DNA from: Cloacibacterium rupense
Lineage (GTDB): Bacteria; Bacteroidota; Bacteroidia; Flavobacteriales; Weeksellaceae
DNA: 64,000 nt
Direction of reading: 5' to 3'
Assembly (NCBI RefSeq): GCF_014645495.1
Contig: NZ_BMLV01000004.1
Span: 124,001 to 188,000 of the forward strand
Both the position numbers and the translations under genes were made by a program. The first letter of the stretch is position 1. Each line of letters opens with the position of its first letter. The notes under the pieces were generated by a model. The model made no database searches. It saw only the letters and a program-made list of their open reading frames with translations, and was not told the DNA's origin. Positions 1 through 8,526 of this stretch are shown here, in pieces.

Positions 1-707
1 ATAAAGTTTATCTTATCAATGACTTAGAATCTACAGCTTATGGCTTAGCAGAAGTAAACGAAGGTTATCTGGCAACCATTCACGAAGGCAATCCTTCTAT
101 TGGTGGTAATGTAGCTATTTTAGCACCTGGTACAGGTTTAGGTGAAGCTGGCTTATTCTGGGACGGACAGTATCTAAGACCTTTTGCTACAGAAGGTGGC
201 CATTCTGAGTTTTCACCAAGAAATAATATGGAAGTAGATTTTTATCAATACTTAAAACAAATTTATGGCATCGTAAGTTGGGAAACTGTAATCTCTGGCC
301 CAGGACTTTTCAATATTTATAGATTTTTGAGAGATGTCAAAAAGCACGAAGAACCGGCTTGGCTCACTCAACAATTCGAAAACGAAGACCCTTCTGCTGT
401 AATCAGTCATACCGCCATGAGAGAACTCAATATGACTTGTGTAATGGCGATGGAAATGTTTGTAGAATTTATTGCCAGAGAAGCCACCAGTTTGGTTCTA
501 AAACTGAAAGCAACGGGTGGTCTGTTACTAGGAGGAGGAATTCCACCGAAAATTTATAATTTCCTCAATAAATCTAAGTTTTATCAAAACTTCATCGTTA
601 GCGATAAAATGGAACACCTTCTTAAAGAAATTCCTATTCATTTAATCCTGAATAGTAAAACAGCTCTTCTGGGTGCCGCCTATTTTGGTGCGTTTTCAGA
701 AGACTAA
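1..707 (+). CDS. glk: Glucokinase, C-terminal part (5' end outside window)
   Basis: The reading frame is open from the window edge, with codons in phase from base 3. This is the C-terminal two thirds of a Glk-family (PF02685) glucokinase, the cytoplasmic enzyme that phosphorylates glucose with ATP at the entry to glycolysis. Visible motifs are INDLESTAYGLA, the phosphate-binding stretch LAPGTGLGEAG, the sugar-binding EGGHSEFSPRN and the late glycine-rich GGLLLGGGIPPK. An internal Met at 228 is not the start, because conserved motifs lie upstream of it. A strong terminator follows. ROK kinases are the alternative, but no ROK zinc motif is seen in this part. Confidence 0.9.
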   Translation, partial: KVYLINDLESTAYGLAEVNEGYLATIHEGNPSIGGNVAILAPGTGLGEAGLFWDGQYLRPFATEGGHSEFSPRNNMEVDFYQYLKQIYGIVSWETVISGPGLFNIYRFLRDVKKHEEPAWLTQQFENEDPSAVISHTAMRELNMTCVMAMEMFVEFIAREATSLVLKLKATGGLLLGGGIPPKIYNFLNKSKFYQNFIVSDKMEHLLKEIPIHLILNSKTALLGAAYFGAFSED

Positions 708-737
708 TATCATTTCATAATTTTTAAGTTTTTATAG

Positions 738-768
738 AAGACTTCGCTTTTTTTAGGCGAAGTCTTTT
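738..768 (+). terminator. Rho-independent terminator after glucokinase
   Basis: A 10-bp perfect stem (AAGACTTCGC / GCGAAGTCTT) with a T-rich 9-base loop is followed by TT. It lies 31 bases past the glucokinase stop and separates that gene from the YceI gene. Confidence 0.8.
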
Positions 769-842
769 GTTGATAGATTATATAAAATTAAAGAATTGTA
801 ATTTCTTAACATACATCAATGAGTTTTGTCTTCTCAGTATAC

Positions 843-850
843 TACATTTG
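843..850 (+). promoter_or_regulatory. Bacteroidetes -7 element upstream of the YceI gene
   Basis: TACATTTG matches the Bacteroidetes -7 consensus TAnnTTTG and sits 37 bases before the ATG at 888. A TTTG at 825-828 could be the -33 element, but the 14-base spacer is shorter than the usual 19 or so, so only the -7 box is called. Confidence 0.5.
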
Positions 851-887
851 CTCCGTTAAAAATGTTTAATTCTTAAAAATTATAAAA

Positions 888-1451
888 ATGACAAAAAACT
901 TAGCTTTATTATTTGTACTTGTAGTTGGTTTAGCATTCGGACAAACCAAAAAAGTAGCATCTTCTGACGTGCATTGGTGGGGATATAAACTAGCCAAAAC
1001 AGAAGCTTCTTCTCATGACGGAACTGTAAATGTAAAATCTGGTTCTGTAGTTCTTAAAGGAAATCAATTAGTAGGTGGTACTTTCGTATTAGATATGACT
1101 TCTATTAATGCTACAGATTTACAAGGCGAATACCAACAAAAACTAAACGGGCACCTTAAAAACGGTGACTTCTTCGAAGTTGATAAATTCCCAACTGCTA
1201 CCTTTAAAATTACTTCTGTGAAAAAAGGGGCTAATGGTAAAAGTGTAGTTTCTGGTACGCTTACTGCAAAAGGAAAAACCAATGCTGTTTCTTTTCCAGC
1301 TACTATTTCTGTAAATAAAGGTGCTGTAGAATTTACTTCTGATAAATTTTCTATTGATAGACAAAAATGGGGTATCGCATATCAGTCTACCATGAAAGAT
1401 GTTGTTATTAAAGACGATATAGATTTAGTTGTTAAGTTTACAGCTAACTAA
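888..1451 (+). CDS. YceI-family periplasmic lipid-binding protein
   Basis: This 187-residue protein has a signal peptide of about 18 residues ending in GLAFGQ, so it is exported. The rest is a YceI-like lipocalin-type barrel: VHWWGYKLAKTEASSHDGTV near the start, the central FPTATFKITSV strand, and the C-terminal DKFSIDRQKWGIAYQS followed by KDDIDLVVKF, all characteristic of the family. Members bind polyisoprenoid or amphiphilic lipids in the periplasm, and their physiological role is poorly defined. The gene stands alone between two terminators, with its own -7 box upstream. The ligand here is unknown. Confidence 0.93.
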   Translation: MTKNLALLFVLVVGLAFGQTKKVASSDVHWWGYKLAKTEASSHDGTVNVKSGSVVLKGNQLVGGTFVLDMTSINATDLQGEYQQKLNGHLKNGDFFEVDKFPTATFKITSVKKGANGKSVVSGTLTAKGKTNAVSFPATISVNKGAVEFTSDKFSIDRQKWGIAYQSTMKDVVIKDDIDLVVKFTAN

Positions 1452-1474
1452 ATTCATTTGTGTTTTTTAATAGG

Positions 1475-1501
1475 TCCCGAAGATTTTCTTCGGGATTTTT
1501 T
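1475..1501 (+). terminator. Rho-independent terminator after the YceI gene
   Basis: An 8-bp perfect stem TCCCGAAG / CTTCGGGA with a 5-base loop is followed by six T residues. It lies 23 bases past the YceI stop. Confidence 0.9.
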
Positions 1502-1560
1502 GTTTCTGCTTTGCTCTTGTAATTTATCCTTTGTATCTTAGCCTAACTAAGAAAATTTAC

Positions 1561-2205
1561 ATGAAACTCTACGTAATAAGCGGATTAGGTGCAGATAAAA
1601 CAGTTTTTGAAAATATCATATTTCCAAAGAATTTTTCAGAGATAATTTTTATAGATTGGCTTATTCCTGAAGCAGATGAAACTTTTGAACATTTTGTAAA
1701 GAGAATGGCTAAACCTATTGATATAAATGAAAAATTTTGCCTTCTTGGATACTCTTTCGGAGGAATAATGGTGCAAGAAATCAATAAATTAAAACCCGCT
1801 GAAAAAGTAGTCATTTTGGGTAGCATAAAATCTGAAAAGGAAATGTCGGTAACTTTTCACCTTGCCAAAAAATCGAGAATTTTTTCTAAAATCCCTGAAA
1901 CATATTTTGGTGAAAAAACCTTGAAATCTTACGCCTTTTTTAGAAAATTATTTGACCCCAAAAATCCCAAATTCTGGAAATACTTTGTAGTGAAAGATCC
2001 TCATTATCTAAAATGGAGCATCAATAAAATCTTAGATTGGAAATGCAATGAAAACCCAGACATAATACAGATTTTGGCGGATAAAGACATTGTTTTTCCG
2101 CCCAAAAATTCTAAACCTAATTATGTCATCAAAGGCGGAACTCATCTTTTCCCAGTAACCAAACACAAGGAAGTTTCTAGAATCTTAAACGAAGTTTTTT
2201 CCTGA
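1561..2205 (+). CDS. Alpha/beta hydrolase-fold protein
   Basis: This 214-residue cytoplasmic protein has no signal peptide. The nucleophile elbow is LLGYSFGGIM (G-x-S-x-G-G). A candidate acid lies in ILADKDIVFP, and the candidate catalytic His is in KGGTHLFPV near the C-terminus, in normal order for an alpha/beta hydrolase. The N-terminal KLYVISGLGADKTVF is the oxyanion-loop strand. I chose the ATG at 1561; the frame also has a TTG at 1531, but the ten residues it would add precede the first beta strand and look unnatural. The substrate cannot be told from sequence. Confidence 0.85.
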   Translation: MKLYVISGLGADKTVFENIIFPKNFSEIIFIDWLIPEADETFEHFVKRMAKPIDINEKFCLLGYSFGGIMVQEINKLKPAEKVVILGSIKSEKEMSVTFHLAKKSRIFSKIPETYFGEKTLKSYAFFRKLFDPKNPKFWKYFVVKDPHYLKWSINKILDWKCNENPDIIQILADKDIVFPPKNSKPNYVIKGGTHLFPVTKHKEVSRILNEVFS

Positions 2206-2311
2206 TATGCAAAAAAAGTATATTTGCATCCAACAGAATGTAGAAATTTCGGTTCATGTTATGATATTTAATCTTAAATCTCGAATCTCAAATCTCAAAT
2301 CGTAAAATAAT

Positions 2312-3730
2312 ATGGAGTCTATCTCAGTTTTTGAAATTATAAAAGTAGGTATTGGCCCATCATCTTCTCATACTATGGGACCTTGGAATGCTGCCGAAAT
2401 GTTTTTAGACGAAATAAAAAGAACCAATAGCTTACAAAATGTGAAAGAAGTTTTTGTAGAGTTTTTTGGCTCTTTGGCAAAAACTGGCGTTGGCCATGGG
2501 ACTGATATTGCCGCTATGTTAGGGCTTGCTGGAGAAAATTTCAAAGAAATAGATACTGATAAAATTGATGAAAAAATAGCTCACATCAAAAACACCTCAC
2601 AACTAAATCTTGGAGGAGAAAAGGTTTTACCTTTTGTTTATGGAGAAAATTTAATTCTAAATATGGATAAATCTCTAGATTTCCATCCCAACGGAATGAT
2701 TTTTAAAGCGGTTTTTAACAATGGAGAAATTCTAGAAAGAGACTATTATTCTGTAGGTGGTGGTTTTGTGGCGACCAAAGAAGATAATTCTATTAAAGAC
2801 AATTGCATCAGAACGGTTTATCCTTGTCATAAGGGGGAAGATATCATAAAATATTGCGAAAAATTGGGTGTCGAAAAATTTTCTGATTTAGTCTATATCA
2901 ATGAAGAAGCATGGCGAACCAAAGAAGAAACCAGAGCCGAAGCACTTTACATTTGGCAACAAATTAAAGAATGTATATATAAAGGGATTTCTAAAGAAGG
3001 AATTTTACCAGGCGGATTAAATGTAAGCCGAAGAGCAGCAGATTTTAATAGAAAATTATTAGGTGAAAAATCTTACCAAAATTTAGATGAATGGCTACAA
3101 GCAGTAAAAAATTCTGATAAAAATTTCAATCAAATTACCCGTTGGATTTCTTGTTTTGCATTGGCTGTAAATGAGGAAAATGCAAGCTTTGGTAGAATTA
3201 TTACCGCGCCTACTAATGGTGCAAGTGGTGTAATTCCTGCGGTGCTGATGTATTCTCAGACTTTTACAGAATTTAATACAGAAGAAGATATCGTAAAATT
3301 TATTTTAGTAGCTGGTGAAATAGGAACTCTTTTCAAAAAAAATGCTACCATTTCTGCGGCAATGGGCGGTTGCCAAGCTGAAATAGGCGTTTCTTCGGCA
3401 ATGGCTGCAGCGGGATTGACGGAAATTTCTGGCGGTACGCCTGCTCAAGTTTTAATGGCAGCAGAAATTGCGATGGAGCATCATCTGGGTCTAACTTGCG
3501 ACCCTATTGGTGGTTTAGTACAAATTCCGTGTATCGAAAGAAATTCTATGGGCGCTATGAAAGCAATTACCGCAGCCCATATTGCACTAGAAAGTGACCC
3601 TTCAAAAGCCAGAGTTTCCCTAGACCAAGTGATAAAATCGATGTGGGAAACCGCTCTTGATATGAACAACAAATACAAAGAAACTTCTGAAGGTGGATTG
3701 GCAGTTGCAGTAAATGTAGCGGAATGCTAA
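2312..3730 (+). CDS. sdaA: L-serine ammonia-lyase (iron-sulfur type, single chain)
   Basis: This 472-residue enzyme deaminates L-serine to pyruvate and ammonia in the cytoplasm. It has the single-chain layout of an N-terminal beta domain (about 1-155, with [12 protein letters not shown]) and a C-terminal alpha domain (about 185-465). Likely [4Fe-4S] cysteines are Cys354 (GGCQAEIG), Cys396 (LTCDPIGG) and Cys407 (QIPCIERN). The conserved [13 protein letters not shown] stretch is present. Length matches the bacterial family. The gene is preceded by about 100 bases with short ATCTCAAATC-type repeats and has no operon partner in phase. Identification is secure. Confidence 0.96.
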   Translation: MESISVFEIIKVGIGPSSSHTMGPWNAAEMFLDEIKRTNSLQNVKEVFVEFFGSLAKTGVGHGTDIAAMLGLAGENFKEIDTDKIDEKIAHIKNTSQLNLGGEKVLPFVYGENLILNMDKSLDFHPNGMIFKAVFNNGEILERDYYSVGGGFVATKEDNSIKDNCIRTVYPCHKGEDIIKYCEKLGVEKFSDLVYINEEAWRTKEETRAEALYIWQQIKECIYKGISKEGILPGGLNVSRRAADFNRKLLGEKSYQNLDEWLQAVKNSDKNFNQITRWISCFALAVNEENASFGRIITAPTNGASGVIPAVLMYSQTFTEFNTEEDIVKFILVAGEIGTLFKKNATISAAMGGCQAEIGVSSAMAAAGLTEISGGTPAQVLMAAEIAMEHHLGLTCDPIGGLVQIPCIERNSMGAMKAITAAHIALESDPSKARVSLDQVIKSMWETALDMNNKYKETSEGGLAVAVNVAEC

Positions 3731-3896
3731 TTTTTGAAATATAAAGTTTCATCCACAGATAACTATCGTTGTTTTTTTTACATCTTTTAAATAATAATTA
3801 TTATCTAGTTGTTGTATCTAGATTTAATCACTTATTATTTGTTTTTACTTAAAAAATAATAAGAAAATTTCTATTATTGCTTATAAAATAAAATTG
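3731..3896. other. AT-rich intergenic stretch without a gene
   Basis: These 166 bases are very AT-rich. A small palindrome (AATAATAATTATTAT, about 3791-3805) is visible. I find no ORF, RNA gene or convincing terminator. Confidence 0.5.
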
Positions 3897-4985
3897 ATGA
3901 GAAGAGCAATATTCTATACGATAGTTCCTTTTTTAATGGCTTGTGGAAGAACAGATGATAACAATAATTCTAATGAAGTGCCCAATCCACAACCTACACC
4001 TACTAACTATACCTCTTACTTCGTGGGCAATAAAACAGATGCTAAAGTGTCTGCATTGGGAGGGATTTGCTTAATGGGTGGAGCTACAGAAGATGATAAT
4101 GCAATGAAATGGTTTTTGAATAGAGCCAATGGTGGTGATGTTTTGATTTTAAGAGCATCTGGTGCTGATGGATACAATAAATATTTTTATGCTGATTTGG
4201 GCGTAAAAGTGAATTCTGTAGAAACCATTGTTTTCAATGATAAGTCGGCAAGCAATGTGGCATATATTTTAGATAAAATAGAAAAATCTGAAGCGATTTG
4301 GTTTGCAGGAGGAGACCAATGGAAGTATATTGATTATTGGAGAAATACTCCCATTCAGACAAAAATAAATGAGGCTTTGAAGAGAAATGTAGTGATTGGG
4401 GGTACAAGTGCAGGTATGGCAATACAAGGGAAATATATTTTTTCCGCTCAAAAAGGTTCTGTGACCTCTTCTGAAGCTCTTGCCAATCCATACGATGAGA
4501 AAGTAACGGTAGACAATGCTCCTTTTATTGATAATTCAATCTTAAGCAATGTGATTACTGATACACATTTTGATAATCCCGACAGAAAGGGGAGGTTAAT
4601 GGCTTTTATGGCAAGAACACAGAAAGATAAAAATATCTTTATTAAAGCCATAGCCGCAGAAGAATATACAGCCGTGTGTATTTCCCCTGATGGAATTGCA
4701 AGTGTGTATGGTGATGAAGGTAAAGATGATTTCGCATACTTTGTGCAACACAATTGTGAGCTATCCAACCCATCACCTGAAAAAGTAGAAAATGCAAGTC
4801 CACTCATTTGGGATAGAGATAGCAAAGCACTCAAGGTTTATAAAATCAAAGGCACATCCACCGGAAACAATACGATAGACCTAAAAAATTGGAAAAATGT
4901 AAAAGGTGGAATTTGGGAAGATTGGAGTGTAAATAATAGTACAGTTAAAATAATTTCTAATACAACTTCGCCTAATTGTAAATAA
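3897..4985 (+). CDS. Cyanophycinase-like (S51 family) lipoprotein
   Basis: The 362-residue product has a lipoprotein signal with lipobox LMAC (Cys near residue 15) followed by a polar Asn/Pro-rich linker, so it is probably lipidated and anchored outside the inner membrane. The body matches cyanophycinase/S51 peptidases: GGICLMGGATEDDNAMKWF, WFAGGDQ, and the nucleophile motif GGTSAGM, which is the S51 serine elbow. THFDNPDRKGRL further on may carry the partner His. I chose the ATG at 3897 over the TTG at 3894. Cyanophycinases cut multi-L-arginyl-poly-aspartate; no cyanophycin synthetase is seen here, so scavenging of beta-linked or isopeptides outside the cell is an inference. Confidence 0.87.
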   Translation: MRRAIFYTIVPFLMACGRTDDNNNSNEVPNPQPTPTNYTSYFVGNKTDAKVSALGGICLMGGATEDDNAMKWFLNRANGGDVLILRASGADGYNKYFYADLGVKVNSVETIVFNDKSASNVAYILDKIEKSEAIWFAGGDQWKYIDYWRNTPIQTKINEALKRNVVIGGTSAGMAIQGKYIFSAQKGSVTSSEALANPYDEKVTVDNAPFIDNSILSNVITDTHFDNPDRKGRLMAFMARTQKDKNIFIKAIAAEEYTAVCISPDGIASVYGDEGKDDFAYFVQHNCELSNPSPEKVENASPLIWDRDSKALKVYKIKGTSTGNNTIDLKNWKNVKGGIWEDWSVNNSTVKIISNTTSPNCK

Positions 4986-4986
4986 C

Positions 4987-5014
4987 AAAAAAACTTCCAA
5001 TTTTGGAAGTTTTT
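4987..5014. terminator. Bidirectional terminator between convergent genes
   Basis: The stem AAACTTCC / GGAAGTTT with loop AATTTT is flanked by A-runs on the left and T-runs on the right, so it can act on both strands. It serves the cyanophycinase-like gene (+) and abuts the stop of tyrA (-), which ends at 5013. Confidence 0.85.
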
Positions 5015-5855
5015 ACTTTAATATACCCCTTATTTTATTAGCGTTTCTAATCAGGTCTTCTAGAAGCTCGTAGTTTTCTTTTTCTAGAGCTGCTTTAAAT
5101 TTTCTTAACTGCGTAATATGTTCATTGAGAACATCTAGCACGTTTTCTTTATTTTGTTTGAAAATAGGAACCCACATTTCTGGGTGAGATTTTGCCAAAC
5201 GAACAGTACTAGAAAAACCCGAACTTGCCAATTGAAAAATGGTGTCTTCTTCTCTTTCTTTTTCTAAAACGGTATTTGCCAAAGCATAAGACGTAATATG
5301 CGAAATGTGAGAAATATAAGCAGTATGTATGTCGTGCGCTTCAGAAGCCATAAAAATGGTGTTCATTTCTAAGGTATTTGCCACTTTTTCTACCAAAGAA
5401 AATGCATCTTCAGCAGAATCTTCTTTGTCACAAATTACAGCAGCTCTACCCGAAAAACTTTCTTTTTGAGCAGATTTTGGACCAGAATTTTCAGTTCCCC
5501 ACATTGGATGAAAAGCTACGTATCTGTGTCTTTTTGAGTGATTTTTAATGGCTGCTACAATTCCAGATTTGGTAGAACCTACATCCATCACAGTTTGATT
5601 TTCAGAAATTAAATCTAAAACTTGTGGCAAAATTTTCACTGTCGCATCTACAGGAATGGCTACTATGATGAGGTCTGCATTTTTAACTCCATTTTCTAGA
5701 TTTTCAGCTTTGTCGATAATGCCTAATTCTAGAGCTTCCTGAAGGTGGTTTTCAGATTTATCAATTCCTATAAATTCATTAGCAAAATTTTTCTCACGCA
5801 ATTTCAATGCGAGTGAACCGCCTATTAAACCTACACCTATTACTGCAACTTTCAT
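5013..5855 (-). CDS. tyrA: Prephenate dehydrogenase
   Basis: This 280-residue NAD(P)-dependent enzyme converts prephenate to 4-hydroxyphenylpyruvate in tyrosine synthesis. The Rossmann fingerprint GVGLIGGS is at residues 7-14. The substrate-site stretch HPMWGTENSGPKSA carries the catalytic His typical of the family, and SHISHITSYALAN matches the helical dimerisation region. There is no fused chorismate mutase and no ACT domain, so feedback control would have to lie elsewhere. The 3' end overlaps the bidirectional terminator. The next gene upstream on this strand ends only 3 bases away, so the two are probably co-transcribed. Confidence 0.94.
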   Translation of the reverse strand: MKVAVIGVGLIGGSLALKLREKNFANEFIGIDKSENHLQEALELGIIDKAENLENGVKNADLIIVAIPVDATVKILPQVLDLISENQTVMDVGSTKSGIVAAIKNHSKRHRYVAFHPMWGTENSGPKSAQKESFSGRAAVICDKEDSAEDAFSLVEKVANTLEMNTIFMASEAHDIHTAYISHISHITSYALANTVLEKEREEDTIFQLASSGFSSTVRLAKSHPEMWVPIFKQNKENVLDVLNEHITQLRKFKAALEKENYELLEDLIRNANKIRGILK

Positions 5856-5858
5856 TTT

Positions 5859-6230
5859 TTATTTTAGTTTCTTCAATGTTAAAAATTTAGCCTCGTTTTT
5901 ACATTTTTCAAAAGTAATTTCGTAATGAACATTTTGTTCAGTAGAAATCAATAAATATTCCGGACAAGGTTCTTGCTGTGCTTTGCTTTTGTCAAAATTA
6001 ATTTCTCCCTTTTTTAGAATATTTTCTTTCAAAAAATTTTCGTCTATTTTTAAAGATTGCATCTGAGTCTTAAATTCTTCAGAATAAGTAAATTCTTTAG
6101 AAAGCGTTTCTGCAATTACCCTAGAATTGGGAAGGTAACCACTACAACTAGCTCCTTTTTTATTCAAAATAAAAAATACAATAAGCAATCCAGGAATTAA
6201 TCCAATGAAATAAAATTTTAGTTTTCTCAT
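5859..6230 (-). CDS. Small membrane-anchored protein of unknown function
   Basis: I do not recognise this 123-residue protein with certainty. It begins MRKLKFYFIGLIPGLLIVFFI, an uncleaved membrane anchor or signal, followed by KKGASCSGYLPNSRVIAETL and a soluble domain. Three cysteines lie after the membrane segment (CSG, PCPEY, EKCKN), so a disulfide in the periplasm is possible. The stop is 3 bases before tyrA, so the two share a transcript. Similar small proteins with the CSGYLPNSRV motif occur beside tyrA and ald in related flavobacteria as far as I recall. No function is proposed. Confidence 0.8.
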   Translation of the reverse strand: MRKLKFYFIGLIPGLLIVFFILNKKGASCSGYLPNSRVIAETLSKEFTYSEEFKTQMQSLKIDENFLKENILKKGEINFDKSKAQQEPCPEYLLISTEQNVHYEITFEKCKNEAKFLTLKKLK

Positions 6231-6297
6231 TATTTGAAAAACCTTGTCAAAGAAGGTTACTCTAACAAGGTTGAATTATATTAAAAATTATCTTTAT

Positions 6298-7488
6298 TTA
6301 AAAAATCAACAAATTAATGTCGTGATAAGTTAAATCAAACTTGTCGCAAATTACCTTTTTGGTGTGTCTTCCTTTGTACATATAAAGCGATTGTTTCATC
6401 TCGTTTCTGCGAAGCAACATATTCTCGAAACCGCCCTCTTCGTCATAATTTAAAAGATAACTTAAGAAGAAATTAGAAATCGCTTTAGTGGTAGTTCTAG
6501 GCATTTTAGACGTTAAATTAGGTAAACCACAGTGCAAAACATCGTGCTTTATGATTACAGGATCTTCGTGAGAGGTAACTTCTGTGGTTTCTATACAACC
6601 GCCGTAATCTATCGTTAAATCTATAATTACGCTGCCTTTTTTCATCACTTTTACCATTTCTTCGGTTACTACAGGCGGCATATTAAGTCTAGGCAAAGCA
6701 CCTATAACCACATCTGCTCTTCTCAGGCTTTTTTTCAATTCTTTGGGGTCTATGATTGAGGTAGGCACTCTGCTGTCTATAATGGTGTGCAATCTTCTTA
6801 ATTTAGATAAAGAATTATCAAAAACCTTTACACTAGCGCCAAGACCAATGGCTGCTTTTGTAGCAAATTCTCCTACAATTCCTGCGCCTAGAATTACTAC
6901 TTCTGTAGGGCGAACTCCAGTGATTCCGCCGAGCATTAATCCGTTTGATTTTGCTAGCAATTCTGCGGCATATAAAATAGACATTCCGCCTGCAATTTCG
7001 CCAATTAATCTAATTAACGAAAGTTGACGGTATTCATCCATTATAAATTCAAAAGCAATAGCGTTTACTTTTTTTTCTGCTAGTTTTTTAAAATATTCTT
7101 TGTCTCTTAGATTAATCTGAAGTGCAGAAACCAAATAAGCATTAGGTTTCAGATATTCCATTTCTTCTTCCGTAGGTGGATTAATTTTAAGAACCAAATC
7201 TTGTCCATACACTTCTTTAGGGTCAGAAGTTATTTGAGCACCTGCTTCAGAAAATTGTAAATCTGTGAAAAAAGTGGGTGTTCCTGCGCCAGTTTCTATA
7301 ATAATATCGTGGCCGTGTTCTACTAAAACTTGCACAGCATCAGGAGTTATGCAGAGTCTTTTTTCGTTAAGACAAGTTTCCTTGGGAATCCCAATACTGA
7401 ATTTTTTACCCTTTTTCAGTACTTCTAGTTTTTCTTCCTTAGGAATTAATTGTTCATCCGTAAATGGAGTGAATATTGTAGAGCCCAT
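6298..7488 (-). CDS. ald: Alanine dehydrogenase-like NAD(P)-dependent enzyme, with an atypical active site
   Basis: This 396-residue protein belongs to the alanine dehydrogenase / transhydrogenase-alpha superfamily. The N-terminal domain has IGIPKETCLNEKRLCITPDAV (Arg44, equivalent to the pyruvate-binding Arg) and LVLKINPPT (Lys101). The Rossmann motif is VVILGAGIVGEFATKAA (about 197-213), and the acidic active-site motif LTIDYGG carries Asp294. An extension of about 30 residues precedes the usual start. In place of the YLHLA motif with its catalytic His, this protein has SALQINL with Gln124. The reaction may therefore differ from the classical alanine/pyruvate one, so the name describes the family. 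Confidence 0.8.
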   Translation of the reverse strand: MGSTIFTPFTDEQLIPKEEKLEVLKKGKKFSIGIPKETCLNEKRLCITPDAVQVLVEHGHDIIIETGAGTPTFFTDLQFSEAGAQITSDPKEVYGQDLVLKINPPTEEEMEYLKPNAYLVSALQINLRDKEYFKKLAEKKVNAIAFEFIMDEYRQLSLIRLIGEIAGGMSILYAAELLAKSNGLMLGGITGVRPTEVVILGAGIVGEFATKAAIGLGASVKVFDNSLSKLRRLHTIIDSRVPTSIIDPKELKKSLRRADVVIGALPRLNMPPVVTEEMVKVMKKGSVIIDLTIDYGGCIETTEVTSHEDPVIIKHDVLHCGLPNLTSKMPRTTTKAISNFFLSYLLNYDEEGGFENMLLRRNEMKQSLYMYKGRHTKKVICDKFDLTYHDINLLIF

Positions 7489-7550
7489 TTTAGCTTATTT
7501 TGAAAGTGCAAAGATACTAATTATTTAAGTTTCTGTATTCAAAATATTTA

Positions 7551-7964
7551 TCATCTAAAAACTACTTCTCTGTAATCTCCGTGATTGGTAATTTTCATTT
7601 CGTGGTGAGGTAAATCTGCCAGTTCTTCTTCATAGATTTCTGGCCATTCTATAATGCACAGAAAAGCATTGTCTAGATATTCTTCAATCCCAAAATCGTA
7701 GGCTTCTTCTATTTTTTTGAGACGATAAAGGTCAAAGTGAAAAACCTTTCCTTTTGGAGAATTATATTCATTGACAATGGCATAAGTTGGCGAAGAAACT
7801 TCGTCTGAGCTGCCAATATTCTTTAATAAAAACTGAGAAAAAGTGGTTTTTCCTGCTCCTAAATTACCTTTTAGCAAAAGGATATTGTGTTGTAAATTTG
7901 GCAAAATATCATCAACTACTTTCTGCCAATCTTCTATTTTTTCTATGTGGAATGTTTGAGACAT
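7551..7964 (-). CDS. tsaE: tRNA threonylcarbamoyladenosine biosynthesis ATPase TsaE
   Basis: This 137-residue P-loop protein carries Walker A LLKGNLGAGKTTFSQ, the family motif SSPTYAIVNEY and the Walker B region VFHFDLYRL, then FGIEEYLDNAFLCIIEWPE. TsaE is the small ATPase that powers the TsaBD complex making t6A37 in ANN-decoding tRNAs. I chose the ATG giving MSQTFHIEK; an in-frame ATG 21 bases further upstream (7985) is possible but adds residues before the conserved start. The partners tsaB and tsaD are not in this window. It is a stand-alone gene between ald and a small + gene. Confidence 0.93.
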   Translation of the reverse strand: MSQTFHIEKIEDWQKVVDDILPNLQHNILLLKGNLGAGKTTFSQFLLKNIGSSDEVSSPTYAIVNEYNSPKGKVFHFDLYRLKKIEEAYDFGIEEYLDNAFLCIIEWPEIYEEELADLPHHEMKITNHGDYREVVFR

Positions 7965-8134
7965 ATTTCGTGAAATATTTTTCAAAAATACAAAATAGGA
8001 AATAAAATTTAATTTGTGATGAAATTTTATAGTTAACTTTCTGTATTTCAGTTTTTTAAATTCTTTAATTTAGCAAATGTATTTTTACCTACTAATTCTT
8101 GTATTTTTTATATATAATTTTAAATTTTAATAAA

Positions 8135-8428
8135 ATGACAAAAGAAGAATTGTTAGAAATTGAATCAAAAGCTCATAATGAAATAAATGATTTCGTAAAT
8201 GGAAAAGATGATTTTCTTTTTGAAGTAACCAAGCTAGAGAATGGTTATGAATTAAAAAACAAAAACAAAGATTACTATTATCAAATTACTAATATTGGAT
8301 ATAAATGGTTACTTGTTGTTATTATGGAAAAGGAATATCGTTTTGATGGTAGTGCATTAATCAATAATATGCAAAGGCATTATGATGGCTGGAATGGATA
8401 TTTAGACGAAAAAATTAAAGAAGATTAG
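8135..8428 (+). CDS. Small protein of unknown function
   Basis: This 97-residue protein starts at the ATG at 8135 (MTKEELLEIESKAHNEIND). Upstream codons in the frame read as AT-rich noncoding sequence. It is hydrophilic with no signal peptide or membrane segment. Notable features are NKDYYYQITNIGYKWLLVVIMEKEYRF and the C-terminal RHYDGWNGYLDEKIKED. It resembles small immunity-like or phage-type cytoplasmic proteins in composition, but I cannot assign a family. It is a lone + gene flanked by - genes, which suggests an accessory gene inserted between tsaE and porX. Confidence 0.65.
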   Translation: MTKEELLEIESKAHNEINDFVNGKDDFLFEVTKLENGYELKNKNKDYYYQITNIGYKWLLVVIMEKEYRFDGSALINNMQRHYDGWNGYLDEKIKED

Positions 8429-8460
8429 AGTTAATTAATATAGAAAATCTCATAAATATT

Positions 8461-8494
8461 AAAAAAGCGGAAAAAATCTACAGATTTTTTCCGC
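8461..8494 (-). terminator. Rho-independent terminator after porX
   Basis: A 12-bp perfect stem GCGGAAAAAATC / GATTTTTTCCGC with a 4-base loop is followed, reading the minus strand, by a run of six T residues. It lies about 32 bases past the porX stop. Confidence 0.8.
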
Positions 8495-8526
8495 CCAATA
8501 CCTAAGCAAAATAAACTATGAAAAAA

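Noticed and set aside
4234-4834. Minus ORFs opposite the cyanophycinase-like gene
   Set aside because: They follow the reverse of conserved codons and have no start context or motif.
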